A DNA stretch of 64,000 bases from Crossiella sp. CA-258035 (GCF_030064675.1 NZ_CP116413.1:715001-779000), one strand, 5' to 3'. Positions 8,597-17,469 are shown, numbered from the stretch's first letter. Notes: generated by a model not told the origin, from the sequence alone. Translations and numbers: made by a program.

Positions 8597-9217
8597 ATGG
8601 CGGAGATCCTCGCGGAGGGCGTCGGCGTCCGGATCGCGGAGCGGTGGCTGTTCCGGGAGCTGGACCTGAGCGTGGCCGCCGGCGAGTGCGTGGCGCTGAC
8701 CGGCGCGAACGGCATCGGCAAGTCGACCCTGCTGCGCTGCGTGTACGGCATCCAGCCGGTCAGCGAGGGCCGGGTGCTGGTGGCCGGGGAGGCGCCGGAT
8801 GAGACCTCGGTGGAGTTCCGCCGCGCGGTCTCGGTGAAGCTGGACGACTCCGAGCTGTTCGCCGAGCTCAGCCCGCGCCAGCACATCGACCTGCTGCTCG
8901 GCTCCTTCGGGCGTCCGGCCAGCGCCGAGGACGTGCAGGAGCTGCTGGAGTACGCCGGGCTCGGACGCTGCGCGGACGTGGCCGCGGCGGCGCTGAGCGC
9001 GGGGCAGCGGCAGCGGTTGCTGCTGCTCGGCGCGATCGCCCGGCCGCACGAGGTGCTGCTGCTGGACGAGCCGGAGCGGGCGCTGGACGCCCAGGCCCGG
9101 CAGTGGGTGGCCGAGCTGGTCGGGCAGTGCACCGCGGAGGGCGTCGCGGTGGTGGTGGCCACGCACGACCCGGTGCTGCGGGCGGCTGTCGCGGACCGCG
9201 TGGTGGAGCTGACGTGA
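8597..9217 (+). CDS. ABC transporter ATP-binding protein
   Basis: A 206-residue single nucleotide-binding domain. Walker A GANGIGKST is at about 36-44, the signature LSAGQRQRLLLL at about 134-145, and Walker B VLLLDEPERALD follows. The short form with a degenerate post-signature resembles CcmA/heme-exporter-like and bacteriocin-type ATPases. The next gene, a multi-membrane DUF6297 protein, starts inside its stop codon (GTGA overlap), so the two very probably form one exporter. Substrate unknown. Confidence 0.93.
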   Translation: MAEILAEGVGVRIAERWLFRELDLSVAAGECVALTGANGIGKSTLLRCVYGIQPVSEGRVLVAGEAPDETSVEFRRAVSVKLDDSELFAELSPRQHIDLLLGSFGRPASAEDVQELLEYAGLGRCADVAAAALSAGQRQRLLLLGAIARPHEVLLLDEPERALDAQARQWVAELVGQCTAEGVAVVVATHDPVLRAAVADRVVELT

Positions 9218-10455
9218 CCCGGCTGCTCACCCGCCTCTGGCCGGACGAGCGCGCGCTGGGCGAGCTGTTCGCGGTGGCGCTGCTGGTCTACCCGTTCTTC
9301 GACCTGGCCGATGTCCGGCTCACCCTGGGCGTGACCACCGGCCCGGCCGCCGAGCCCGTGGTGCTGGCCGTGCTGTGCCTGGCCGCCGCGCTGGCCTGGC
9401 GCTCGCTGAGCAGGCGCGGCTTCCAGTGGGTCAGCCCGGCCCAGCTCACCTGGTCGGACTTCGGGCCGGGCGGCCGGGTGCGCACCCTGGGCCGCCGCCT
9501 GTGGGCGGACTGGGCGGCCCGGCTGGGCGGGCTGAGCTACCTGTGGGGGCTGCTCGCCCTGGTCGGCGGCCTGTCCGTGCCGGCCACGCTCGCGGGCACC
9601 GCGGTGCTGCTGAGCAGCGCCGGGCTGGCCGCGGTGCTGCTCTGGCGACTGCCCACCGAGCTGACCGGCGCGGTGGAGCTGGCGCTGCCCGCGGTGCTGG
9701 CCGCGCTGGCCGTGGTCGCGCTGTACGGCCTGCTCACCCCGGTGCTGCTGGCCGCGGTGGCCGGACTGTTCGGCACGCTGGCCGGGGCCGCGCTGATCGG
9801 CGCCAGACCCGCGGCCGCGCGGCTGGGCCGGGCCGAGCTGGTCGACCGCTGGGCGAACCGGGTCGTCCGCGGCACCGCCACCCGCTTCCTGGACGTGCTG
9901 ATGCTGCTGCCGGTCGGCGAACCGGTGTCCCGGCGGATCACCCTGCGCCGCCCGGTGCTGCTGCGCCTGGAGTTGCTCCGGCTGCTCGCCCGCCGCCGGT
10001 TCGCGGTGCCCGCGCTGCTGGTCGCCGGACTGGTCGCGGCCGGGGCGGCCTGGGGCCTTTCGCCGGTGTGGCTGTTCGGCCTCGGCGGCTACTTCGCGGT
10101 GCTGCCGTTCACCGGCGGCCTCGGCGAGCTGTACCGCAGCGCGGGCCTGCGCCGCTGGCTCGGCTTCGACCTGAAGGTGATCTGGCGGACCTGGGCCCTG
10201 CTGCTGACCGCGCTGGTCACGCTGTGGACCGCGGTCGCGCTGCTGCTGGCGCCCGCCGCCTTCACCCCGGCCCTGCTGCTGGTGGTCCCGCTGGTCGCGC
10301 TGGCCGTGCTGCGGACCGTGGCCAGGGACAACGCCAGCTACGACACCAGCACCGCCACCATCGAGCTCGGCGGCGGCCCGATCCCGGTGGCCTACCTGGC
10401 CAACACCTTCCGCGGCTTCCTGCTGCTGCTGTTCGGGCTGGTGCTGCTCGGCTAA
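9214..10455 (+). CDS. DUF6297-like multi-membrane ABC permease partner
   Basis: A 413-residue, very hydrophobic protein with roughly ten predicted membrane helices, rich in Leu, Ala and Val, and with short Arg-rich cytoplasmic loops. It fits the DUF6297 membrane proteins that sit beside ABC ATPases in actinobacteria. The GTG start at 9214 overlaps the ATPase stop. The segment ARDNASYDTSTATIELGGG near the C-terminus is the most polar stretch and may contact the ATPase. Its end meets the end of the convergent DUF3558 lipoprotein gene (4-bp overlap). Confidence 0.8.
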   Translation: MTRLLTRLWPDERALGELFAVALLVYPFFDLADVRLTLGVTTGPAAEPVVLAVLCLAAALAWRSLSRRGFQWVSPAQLTWSDFGPGGRVRTLGRRLWADWAARLGGLSYLWGLLALVGGLSVPATLAGTAVLLSSAGLAAVLLWRLPTELTGAVELALPAVLAALAVVALYGLLTPVLLAAVAGLFGTLAGAALIGARPAAARLGRAELVDRWANRVVRGTATRFLDVLMLLPVGEPVSRRITLRRPVLLRLELLRLLARRRFAVPALLVAGLVAAGAAWGLSPVWLFGLGGYFAVLPFTGGLGELYRSAGLRRWLGFDLKVIWRTWALLLTALVTLWTAVALLLAPAAFTPALLLVVPLVALAVLRTVARDNASYDTSTATIELGGGPIPVAYLANTFRGFLLLLFGLVLLG

Positions 10456-11027
10456 CGGGCCTTGTCCAGCTCGGTCGCGGCCGCGGTGGCCACGGTCAGC
10501 GCGGACTGCCTGGCCTGCTCCTCCGGCAGCGGCACGGAGTTCCCCGCGGTGTCCAGGTCGACGCCGCCGAGCGAGATCGAGACCGACACGTTCGCCTTGC
10601 GGAACTCCAGCTTCTCCGCGCCGTTGGCGAACTTCCGGTACGCCTCGTCACCCACGCCCGGCACCGAGCCCGCGTCACCGACGCCCAACGAGGTGCGCAT
10701 CAACTGGAAGGTGCGCGCCGCCAGCTCGGTGCCGGTCAGCCGGTCCTGACCGGCGGGCGTGCCGTAGTAGGTGGCGCTGACCGACAGGCTGCGCTGGTAG
10801 GGCTGGCCGCGGGCGGCCTCGGCCGCGGTGAACGACCAGTCGCAGGAGTTGCTCTTGCCCGGCACGCCGATGCCCGGCTTGCCGGTCGCGCCGCTGACCA
10901 CCGAGGTCGCCACCGGCCCGGGAACCAGGGCGCAGGCGTCCGGCGCCGCGCCGAACCGGTCAGCGGGCGGGTCGCCCCCGCACCCGGCCAGCACCAGCAC
11001 CAGCGGCACCACCCACGCGGCCCTCAT
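10452..11027 (-). CDS. DUF3558-like lipoprotein
   Basis: A 191-residue lipoprotein. The N-terminal hydrophobic stretch ends in a lipobox LVLAGC with Cys16 as the lipidated residue. The mature part has paired cysteines (CALVPGP and SCDWSF) and the layout of the DUF3558 family, which is common in Pseudonocardiales and found near ESX-type genes. It is coupled to the upstream WXG-like gene by an ATGA overlap at 11024-11027. Probably surface-anchored on the outer face of the membrane; function unknown. Confidence 0.82.
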   Translation of the reverse strand: MRAAWVVPLVLVLAGCGGDPPADRFGAAPDACALVPGPVATSVVSGATGKPGIGVPGKSNSCDWSFTAAEAARGQPYQRSLSVSATYYGTPAGQDRLTGTELAARTFQLMRTSLGVGDAGSVPGVGDEAYRKFANGAEKLEFRKANVSVSISLGGVDLDTAGNSVPLPEEQARQSALTVATAAATELDKAR

Positions 11028-11680
11028 GCCGGCCTCGGGCGGACTTCCCAGCCGCCCGCGTCGGTGGCCGAACCCGGGATCGCGCTGGGCACCTTGAGGT
11101 CAGCGGCCTTCTGGCGGAGGTCGACGCCGGTGCGCTTGTACTCCTGGGTCAGCGTGGCCGCGGTGTTGAGCAGGTCGCTCACGTTGCGCACGAAGTCCGC
11201 GATCGCGCTGGTGACCGCCTCGGCCACGCCGAGGAAGAACTCCTTGATGCCGGCGATGATCCCGCCGGTCAGCTGGATGATGATGGCCGCGCACTCCAGC
11301 AGGAAGCGGACGCCCTCGCAGTAGACCTTGGTCATCGTCTCCTGCGAGTCCTGCAGCAGGTCGGCCATCTCGCCCATGACCTTGGTGGCGGCCTCGAAGA
11401 CCTTCTCCAGGTGGTTGACGTAGATCTCGAAGGAGTCGTAGGCCGAACCGGACCAGTAGGCCTTGAGGTTGGACCGGCAACCGGTGATGTCGTCCAGGGC
11501 CTTGTCGATCATGACTTTGGCCTCCGGGTCCCAGTCCAGCGCGTGGCTGCTGACCACCTCGGGGTGGCCGAACCAGTCGCGGATGGTGTCCACCAGCTTG
11601 GCCACCGCGGCCTGGCCGACCTTCGCGCCGTACTCCCTGACCTGGGCCGCCTCGGCCTCCGGGAAAACCGGCAGAGTCAT
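11024..11680 (-). CDS. Large WXG100-superfamily-like protein
   Basis: A 218-residue mostly helical protein. The centre carries a WxG turn (YWSGSAYDSF, Trp76-Ser-Gly78) between two long helices, like the ESX substrates of the WXG100/LXG group. A hydrophobic segment around residues 130-150 (AAIIIQLTGGIIAGI) could insert in a membrane, as in PPE- or EspB-like proteins. It lies between a DUF3558 lipoprotein and a small WXG100-like gene, which suggests a secreted pair. No ESX core components are in the window. Confidence 0.7.
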   Translation of the reverse strand: MTLPVFPEAEAAQVREYGAKVGQAAVAKLVDTIRDWFGHPEVVSSHALDWDPEAKVMIDKALDDITGCRSNLKAYWSGSAYDSFEIYVNHLEKVFEAATKVMGEMADLLQDSQETMTKVYCEGVRFLLECAAIIIQLTGGIIAGIKEFFLGVAEAVTSAIADFVRNVSDLLNTAATLTQEYKRTGVDLRQKAADLKVPSAIPGSATDAGGWEVRPRPA

Positions 11681-11688
11681 CGCCGCCC

Positions 11689-12000
11689 CTACCTGATCTC
11701 GTAGCCGAACTTGCGGTAGAACTTCGCGTCCTTGCTCTCGTACTCGTTCGCCACCTGGCCGAGTCCCTTGCCTGCCTCGTCCAAGGCGATGAACCCTTTC
11801 TTGAGCGCTTTCAGCACGCTTTCCAGCGCCTGGTTGTAGTTGTCCGGCACACTCGCGAGCTTGCCGAGCAAACCGAGGTCATCGGGACTGAGCACTTTTC
11901 CGTGCAGCTTCTTGTGCGCGTTGTCCCAGGAGTCCGCGGCGTCCAGCAGGAACTTCACGTTGGCCCGCAGCGCGGCTGGCACCACCTGGTAGCCGGTCAT
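11689..12000 (-). CDS. Small WXG100-like protein
   Basis: A 103-residue helical protein with the size and helix-turn-helix-hairpin layout of ESX secretion substrates, although the central W-x-G is not conserved (the region reads SWDNAHKKLHGK). It ends in a charged KFYRKFGYEIR tail. The start, ATG at 12000, overlaps the stop of the upstream YbaB-like gene in ATGA. It likely dimerises with the 218-residue product just downstream, since ESX partners are usually adjacent. This is inferred from context. Confidence 0.65.
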   Translation of the reverse strand: MTGYQVVPAALRANVKFLLDAADSWDNAHKKLHGKVLSPDDLGLLGKLASVPDNYNQALESVLKALKKGFIALDEAGKGLGQVANEYESKDAKFYRKFGYEIR

Positions 12001-12281
12001 CCGAGCGCCTCCTCCCGTCGAGCCCTCGCCTTGTCCTCGGCCGCCCGCACCGCGGCCACCACGGCCCGGCCCAGCGCCCTGCCGTTGGTGTAGGCGAGCC
12101 CCTCGGGGTCCAGCTCGACCGACTGGAGCCCGCCGAGCGCGTTCACCACCACCTGGCCGAGCTGGTTGCCGATGTCCTGGCTGACCAGGGTGCTGGTCGC
12201 GGTGGCCGCCCATGCCTTGACCTGCGCCAGCCTGCGTTCGGCCGCCGCCAGGTCGTCCTGGATCTCGCGCAGTGACCGCAC
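11997..12281 (-). CDS. YbaB/EbfC-like protein
   Basis: A 94-residue protein with an N-terminal coiled coil (residues 1-30) followed by a VELDPEGL strand and a C-terminal amphipathic helix, as in the YbaB/EbfC fold. In actinobacteria, similar short YbaB-like proteins lie with ESX/WXG100 gene groups. It is coupled to the small WXG100-like gene by ATGA and lies 3 bp after another YbaB-like gene. The canonical role is nucleoid DNA binding; a role in secretion is only suggested by neighbours. Confidence 0.65.
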   Translation of the reverse strand: MRSLREIQDDLAAAERRLAQVKAWAATATSTLVSQDIGNQLGQVVVNALGGLQSVELDPEGLAYTNGRALGRAVVAAVRAAEDKARARREEALG

Positions 12282-12284
12282 CGC

Positions 12285-12620
12285 TCAGCCCTCGAAGGCG
12301 GGCAGCAGCTCGGCCAGCGCGGCCTGGTTCTGCGCCGCGGCCAGCGCCCGCGCCTCGCCGATCGCCGTGACGATCACCGGGCCGAGCCGCCGTGGATGGG
12401 CCGTGCGCAGGGCGCGGTCGTCGACGTCCAGCTCCAGCAGCTCGCCGACGCCGTTCACCACCGCCGTCACCGAACCGTCCGGTGCGGCCGCGGCCGCGCG
12501 GTGCCGGTGTCCTGCCGCCTCGGCGCGCGCGGCGGCGAGCCGTTGCCGAGTCTGTTCGAGCTCGCGCTCCACCGCGCTGAACCCGCCAAGGTCAATTTCT
12601 TCCACAGGTGCCCCCCGCAT
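12285..12620 (-). CDS. YbaB/EbfC-like protein
   Basis: A 111-residue paralogue-like neighbour of the preceding gene, with coiled coil residues 15-50, then a short beta hairpin GSVTAVVNGVGELLELDVD, then a C-terminal helix, matching the YbaB family. First gene of the leftward ESX-like operon (five genes down to the DUF3558 lipoprotein at 10452). The upstream 127 bp are AT-rich relative to the genes and hold the likely promoter, but no clear -35/-10 pair was picked out. Confidence 0.65.
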   Translation of the reverse strand: MRGAPVEEIDLGGFSAVERELEQTRQRLAAARAEAAGHRHRAAAAAPDGSVTAVVNGVGELLELDVDDRALRTAHPRRLGPVIVTAIGEARALAAAQNQAALAELLPAFEG

Positions 12621-12712
12621 TGATCTAATGGCACCCTATCGACGCACGTGCGGGGGCGCTTCGCGATCTTCGTGAATACACACGAAAGGACCGTGAATTA
12701 GCCTAGTTATTC

Positions 12713-12731
12713 AGTTGGCTATTTGCCAATT
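12713..12731 (-). terminator. Weak hairpin after the mannosyltransferase gene
   Basis: TTGGC (12715-12719) and GCCAA (12725-12729) form a 5-bp stem with a 5-base loop. It extends by two pairs if a G-U is allowed. It lies about 20-35 bases downstream of the leftward mannosyltransferase stop in AT-rich sequence. No U-tract follows, so the termination role is uncertain. Confidence 0.3.
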
Positions 12732-12747
12732 GATATTGAATTTTTCC

Positions 12748-14343
12748 CTAATTCCAGGAAGGTAGCCACACTTCGGCCTGCCAGCGCCACGGGGTCACCG
12801 AGTCGCCGTTGAGGATGGGCCACAGCCAGATGAAGTTGGCGATCACCAGGCCCACGTACAGCGCCACCACCAGCAGCCCGGTCTTGCGCCGTTCCGCCCC
12901 GGCATCCGCCCTGCCCAGCACCTCGCCCAGGATCAGCACCAGTCCCAGCACCATGAACGGGGCCATCGGGGTGGCGTAGAAGTAGTACATCTGGCGGTCC
13001 AGGTTGCTGAACCAGGGCAGCCAGCCCGCGCCGTAGCCGACCAGCACGGCGGCGTAGCGCCAGTCCAGCTTGCCGAAGGCGCGCCAGACCGCCCAGCCCA
13101 GCATCGGGAAGGCCAGCCACCACATGGCCGGGGTGCCGATCAGCTTCACGCCTGCCATGCAGTCGGTGCGGCCGCAGCCGGGCACCACGCCGTTGGACTC
13201 CAAGTAGTAGAGCATCGGCTTCAGGCCCATCGGCCAGGCCCAGGGCTTGGACTCGTACGGGTGCTTGTCGGTGGGGCTGAGGTTGTTGTGGAAGGTCAGC
13301 ACCTCGTTGTTGTTGTACAGCAGCGCGCGCAGCGCGTCCGGGATGAAGCCCCAGGTCCCGCCCTCGGGCAGGGCGCTGCCGACCAGGTGCCGGTCCACCC
13401 CGGTCTCGCTGGCGAACCAGGCCCACCAGGTGCCGAAGTAGACCAGCACCGGCAGCACGGCCAGCGAGGCGAAGGCCGGGAACAGGTCCCGCGCGATGGT
13501 GCCCCGCCACGGCCGCCGCACCCCGGCCGCGCGGCGGGCGGTGACATCCCAGAACACGCACAGCGCGGCGAAGGCGGCCACGAAGAACAGCGCCGACCAC
13601 TTCACCCCGACGCCCAGCCCGAGCAGCACCCCGCCGGCAAAGCGCCACCAGCGGAAACCCAGCCGCGGTCCGTAGTCGCTGACATTTGCCCAGCCCTCGC
13701 GGACCGCCACCGCCAGCCGGTTGCGCACGATGTCCCGGTCCACCAGCAGCGCGCCGAACCCGGCCACCACGAACAGGGTCAGGAAGATGTCCAGCATGCC
13801 GACCCTGGAGCCCACGTGGCTGACCCCGTCGGCGATCAGCAGCACCCCGGCCAGCGCGCCCAGCAGGGTGGAGCGGGTCAGCCGCCGGGCGATCCGCACG
13901 ATCAGGATCACGCACACCGTGCCGGCCACCGCCGCGGTGAACCGCCAGCCCAGGCCGTTGTAGCCGAAGAGCCACTCGCCGATCGCGATCAGCTGCTTGC
14001 CCAGCGGCGGGTGCACGATCAGCCGGAAGCCGGGGTTGTCCTCGTAGCCGCCGTTGTGCAGCACCTGCCAGGCCTGCGGCACGTAGTGCTTCTCGTCGAA
14101 GATCGGCGTGCCCTTGTCAGTGGGGTGCGCCAGGTTCCAGAACCGCACCAGCCCGGCGATCACCGCCAGCGACAGCGTCACCAGCCAGCCGCGCAGCCGG
14201 TCGCTCGGCATCGGCGGCCCGAGCCGCTCGGCCGGGTCGCGCAGCACCGCCCCACCAGGCGGTTCGGGCGGCGGCGCCTGTTCGGCTGCCAGCCAGCCCT
14301 CGTCGGTCGGACGGCCGGCGGCGGGCGGCACCAGAACACTCAC
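12748..14343 (-). CDS. Dolichyl-phosphate-mannose-protein mannosyltransferase family (PMT)
   Basis: A 531-residue polytopic membrane glycosyltransferase that transfers mannose from polyprenyl-phosphomannose to Ser/Thr of secreted proteins. The first outer loop carries the acidic FDEKHYVPQAW motif (residues ~80-90) typical of the catalytic Asp-Glu of the GT39 family, followed by ~10 membrane helices. The C-terminal half contains the MYYFYATPMAPFM segment conserved in bacterial PMTs. Length matches the family. ATG at 14343 is divergent from rsmI, with only 24 bp between starts, as in many actinobacteria. The proline-rich N-terminus is cytoplasmic. Confidence 0.93.
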   Translation of the reverse strand: MSVLVPPAAGRPTDEGWLAAEQAPPPEPPGGAVLRDPAERLGPPMPSDRLRGWLVTLSLAVIAGLVRFWNLAHPTDKGTPIFDEKHYVPQAWQVLHNGGYEDNPGFRLIVHPPLGKQLIAIGEWLFGYNGLGWRFTAAVAGTVCVILIVRIARRLTRSTLLGALAGVLLIADGVSHVGSRVGMLDIFLTLFVVAGFGALLVDRDIVRNRLAVAVREGWANVSDYGPRLGFRWWRFAGGVLLGLGVGVKWSALFFVAAFAALCVFWDVTARRAAGVRRPWRGTIARDLFPAFASLAVLPVLVYFGTWWAWFASETGVDRHLVGSALPEGGTWGFIPDALRALLYNNNEVLTFHNNLSPTDKHPYESKPWAWPMGLKPMLYYLESNGVVPGCGRTDCMAGVKLIGTPAMWWLAFPMLGWAVWRAFGKLDWRYAAVLVGYGAGWLPWFSNLDRQMYYFYATPMAPFMVLGLVLILGEVLGRADAGAERRKTGLLVVALYVGLVIANFIWLWPILNGDSVTPWRWQAEVWLPSWN

Positions 14344-14367
14344 GCTGCCGATCGTAGGGTGAGCCGC

Positions 14368-15222
14368 ATGAACGTCCCACCCGGATCGGGTCGATTGGTG
14401 CTCGCGGCCACGCCGCTCGGCGAGATCGGCGACGCCTCACCACGCCTGTCCGAGGCCCTGCGCAGCGCCGATGTCATCGCCGCCGAGGACACCCGCCGCC
14501 TGCGCAACCTGTGCGCCGCGCTCGGCGTCGAGCCCGCCGGGCGGGTGGTGAGCTTCTACGACCAGAACGAGGTGGGCCGCCTGCCCGGCCTGGTCGAGGC
14601 GGTCCGCGGCGGCGAGCGGGTCGTGCTGGTCACCGACGCTGGCATGCCCAGCGTCTCCGACCCCGGCTACCGGCTGGTCGCCGCCTGTGTGGCCGAGGAC
14701 CTGCCGGTGACCTGCCTGCCGGGGCCCTCCGCGGTGACCACCGCGCTGGCCGTCTCCGGACTGCCCTGCGAGCGGTTCTGCTTCGAGGGCTTCCCGCCGC
14801 GCAAGTCCGGCGAGCGGCGGCGCTGGTTCACCCAGCTGGCCAGCGAGCAGCGCACCGCGGTCTTCTTCGAGGCCCCGCACCGGCTGGCGGCCTGCCTGGC
14901 CGACGCGGCCGAGGTGCTCGGCGACGACCGCCTGGCCGCGGTCTGCCGCGAGCTGACCAAGACCTACGAGGAGATCCGCCGCGGCAGCCTGGCCGAGCTG
15001 GCCGAGTGGGCGGCGGAGGGGGTGCGCGGGGAGGTCACCGTGGTGCTCGCCGGGGTCTCCGCCGACCAGGACGAGGTCGAGGTGACCGCGCTGGTGGAGG
15101 TGGTGGAGGAGCGGGTGCGCGGCGGCGCGCGCCTCAAGGACGCCACCGCCGCGGTCGCCGCCAGCACCGGGGTCAGCCGCAAGGCCCTCTACGACGCGGT
15201 GCTGCTGGCCAGGAAGTCCTGA
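14368..15222 (+). CDS. rsmI: 16S rRNA (cytidine(1402)-2'-O)-methyltransferase RsmI
   Basis: A 284-residue tetrapyrrole-methylase-fold enzyme that uses SAM to methylate C1402 of 16S rRNA. Typical motifs in order: LVLAATPLGEIGDAS, AAEDTRRLRNL, LVTDAGMPSVSDPGYRLV, PGPSAVTTALAVSGLP and GFPPRKSGER. The C-terminal helical domain ends with an SRKALYDAVL recognition helix. ATG at 14368 is placed by the family N-terminus; the frame is open much further upstream but only mirrors the opposing gene. Its TGA is immediately adjacent to the stop of the convergent lipoprotein gene. Confidence 0.96.
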   Translation: MNVPPGSGRLVLAATPLGEIGDASPRLSEALRSADVIAAEDTRRLRNLCAALGVEPAGRVVSFYDQNEVGRLPGLVEAVRGGERVVLVTDAGMPSVSDPGYRLVAACVAEDLPVTCLPGPSAVTTALAVSGLPCERFCFEGFPPRKSGERRRWFTQLASEQRTAVFFEAPHRLAACLADAAEVLGDDRLAAVCRELTKTYEEIRRGSLAELAEWAAEGVRGEVTVVLAGVSADQDEVEVTALVEVVEERVRGGARLKDATAAVAASTGVSRKALYDAVLLARKS

Positions 15223-15597
15223 TCAGCCCAGGCAGACCTTGCGCACGTTGTCCAGGTTCTTGACCGTCTGCTTGGCCCAGTCGGCCAGGTTGACCACGCC
15301 GTCCACCTTCTCCTTGGCCAGCGAGGTGTAGTGGTCGGCCACCGTGGTCAGCGCGCCCTTGACGTCGGCCTCGGCCACGTTCTTGGTCAGGTCGATCAGC
15401 CGGTCGGCCTTCTCCTTGGCCTCGTTCCTGGTCTGCTGCGGGTCCGCCGGGTTCGGTTGCAGCGAGGCCAGGCTGATCGCCTCGGTGCAGACCTTGGCCT
15501 TGTCCGCGAACGCGCTCGCCTGCTGGCAGGCGCCGAGCAGGGCGATCGCGGGCACCGCGGTGAGCAGGAGCAGAGCCAGCCGAGGTGACCTGCGCAT
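15223..15597 (-). CDS. Small putative lipoprotein
   Basis: A 124-residue protein with a hydrophobic N-terminus and lipobox ALLGAC (Cys24). The mature part is a charged, helical domain rich in Lys, Asp and Ala with one further cysteine near the end (RKVCLG) that could pair with the one in KVCTEA. ATG at 15597 is chosen because GGAGGGG lies six bases upstream; an upstream in-frame ATG at 15618 has no such site. No family recognised. Probably anchored on the outer membrane leaflet face. Confidence 0.75.
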   Translation of the reverse strand: MRRSPRLALLLLTAVPAIALLGACQQASAFADKAKVCTEAISLASLQPNPADPQQTRNEAKEKADRLIDLTKNVAEADVKGALTTVADHYTSLAKEKVDGVVNLADWAKQTVKNLDNVRKVCLG

Positions 15598-15655
15598 CGG
15601 AACCCCTCCAGTGATCAACGTGTGAGTGTGCCGCCCAGGCTAGGGAGATCGGCGG

Positions 15656-16672
15656 TCACCGTGCGTCGGTCCCGGGATTGACGCCGATCTCCTCCGCTGG
15701 GTGGACAACCCCGCCCGCGTACAGCCGTCGGATCACGTCGTCGATGGAGGGCTCGACCACCGAGATGTCGTGCACCGCGGCCCGCTCGGCCACCGCGGCG
15801 ATCAGCGCGGGCGCGGTGATCCGGTCCCGCTGGAACACCAGGTGGTGCCGCCTGCCCTCGTTCTCCACCCTGGTCTGGGTCACCCCGGGCAGGCCGGTCA
15901 GCGGTTCGGTGGGCTGCTCCAGGTCGACCACCAGGGTGCGCTCGCCGACCGCCTCGGTGCGCAGGGTGGCCAGCGGCCCGTCGGCCAGCACCCGGCCGCG
16001 GTCGATGACCAGCAGCCTGCGGCAGAGCCGCTCGATGTCGTCCAGGTCGTGCGTGGTGAGCAGCAGGGTGACGCCGCGGGTGGCGTTGAGCTCGGCCAGG
16101 AACTCGCGCAGCCGCTCCTTGGACTCCAGGTCCAGCCCGATGGTCGGCTCGTCCAGCACCAGCAGTTCCGGCGCGTGCAGCAGCGCCGCGGTGACCTCCC
16201 CGCGCATCCGCTGCCCGAGCGAGAGCTGCCGCACCGGGGTGCGCAGGAAGTCACCCATGCTGAGCAGCTCCACGCACTCGGCCAGCCGGGCCGCGTGCTC
16301 AGCGGCAGGCACCCGGTAGATGTCGCGGAGCAGCGCGAAGCTGTCCGCCAGCGGCAGGTCCCACCACAGCTGGCTGCGCTGGCCGAAGACCACGCCGATC
16401 CGCGCGGCCAGCTCCACCCGCCGCCGGGACGGGTCCAGCCCGCAGGTGCGCACCCGGCCGCCGGTCGGGGTGAGGATGCCGGTGAGCATCTTGATCGTGG
16501 TGGACTTGCCCGCCCCGTTGGGACCCACGTAGCCCACCGCCTCGCCCCGGGCCACGGTGAAGGACACCGCGTCCACCGCGGTCACCTCCCGGCGCTCGCT
16601 GCGGAACCGGCTCAGCTTGTGGCGCACCGAGAAGGTGCGGGTCAGTTCCTCGGCCTCCAGGTGCGGGGTCAT
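15656..16672 (-). CDS. ABC-2-type exporter ATP-binding protein
   Basis: A 338-residue ATPase with Walker A GPNGAGKSTT, signature LSLGQRMRGE and Walker B LLVLDEPTIGLD, plus an 80-residue C-terminal extension typical of drug/lipid exporter ATPases. The Q-loop region VVFGQRSQLWWDLP is characteristic of the group that pairs with DUF990/ABC-2 permeases. ATG at 16672 overlaps the upstream permease stop (ATGA). With the two permease genes it forms a leftward three-gene operon encoding a heteromeric ABC-2 exporter; substrate unknown. Confidence 0.93.
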   Translation of the reverse strand: MTPHLEAEELTRTFSVRHKLSRFRSERREVTAVDAVSFTVARGEAVGYVGPNGAGKSTTIKMLTGILTPTGGRVRTCGLDPSRRRVELAARIGVVFGQRSQLWWDLPLADSFALLRDIYRVPAAEHAARLAECVELLSMGDFLRTPVRQLSLGQRMRGEVTAALLHAPELLVLDEPTIGLDLESKERLREFLAELNATRGVTLLLTTHDLDDIERLCRRLLVIDRGRVLADGPLATLRTEAVGERTLVVDLEQPTEPLTGLPGVTQTRVENEGRRHHLVFQRDRITAPALIAAVAERAAVHDISVVEPSIDDVIRRLYAGGVVHPAEEIGVNPGTDAR

Positions 16673-17469
16673 GATCCAGTCCCTCGGTAGTGTCTGACCG
16701 CGGCCCGCCACACCAGCGCGGCCAGCCCCAGCGCCAGCGCGGCCACCACCGGGCTGATCCAGCCCAGGAAGGCAGGCGTGCCAAGGGGATCGGGCTTGCC
16801 GAGCAGGGCGAGCGCGGGGAAGTAGGCGATGAAGGCGGCCGGGATGACGAAGGCCAGCGCGGTGCGCAGCCAGGCCGGGTAGATGGTGATCGGGTACGAG
16901 GCGAGGAAGTGCCCGCCGTAGGTGAGGCCGTTGGTCAGCTCCGCGCCCTCGATCAGCCAGAAGCACACCGAGGCGGCCATCACCCACACCGCGCTCATCA
17001 GCACCGCGCCCGCGATCGGCGAGACCACCAGCAGCAGTGCGGTGGGCCAGCCCCATTGAATGTCCACTGTGGACACCACGTAGGCCAGGATGCCGACGCC
17101 CAGGCAGATCCGGCCCAGTCGCCGGAGCTGGAAGTCCGAGACCATCAGCTGGCCGAGGCTGCCCAGCGGCCGGATCAGCAGCGAGTCGAACTTCCCGGTG
17201 CGCAGGTACTGCGGCAGCCGGTCCAGCTGGCCAACGGCCAGGTCAGCCAGGCCGAAGGAGGTGCTGGCCAGCGCGTACATCAGCAGCACCTCATCCCGGC
17301 TGAACCCGCCGAGGTCGGTGACCCTGGAGAAGATCGCCAGGATCGCCACCAGCTCGGTGGCCTGCGCCAGCGCGTCGCCGACGCAGGTCATCAGGAAGGA
17401 GACCCGGTAGGTCAGCTGGGAGCGGATCTGCGCGCCGATCAGCCTGCGGTACACCCCGAAGCTAGCCAC
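16669..17469 (-). CDS. ABC-2-type permease (DUF990-like)
   Basis: A 266-residue membrane protein with about six helices. It contains GQLDRLPQYLRTGKFDSLLIRPL, a motif of the DUF990/ABC-2 exporter permeases that lies in a cytoplasmic loop and probably contacts the ATPase. It overlaps the ATPase gene by 4 bp downstream and the other permease gene by 8 bp upstream. The two permeases share the motif G-x-D-x-L-x-x-P in equivalent position and are distant paralogues, so a heterodimeric channel is expected. Confidence 0.88.
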   Translation of the reverse strand: MASFGVYRRLIGAQIRSQLTYRVSFLMTCVGDALAQATELVAILAIFSRVTDLGGFSRDEVLLMYALASTSFGLADLAVGQLDRLPQYLRTGKFDSLLIRPLGSLGQLMVSDFQLRRLGRICLGVGILAYVVSTVDIQWGWPTALLLVVSPIAGAVLMSAVWVMAASVCFWLIEGAELTNGLTYGGHFLASYPITIYPAWLRTALAFVIPAAFIAYFPALALLGKPDPLGTPAFLGWISPVVAALALGLAALVWRAAVRHYRGTGS

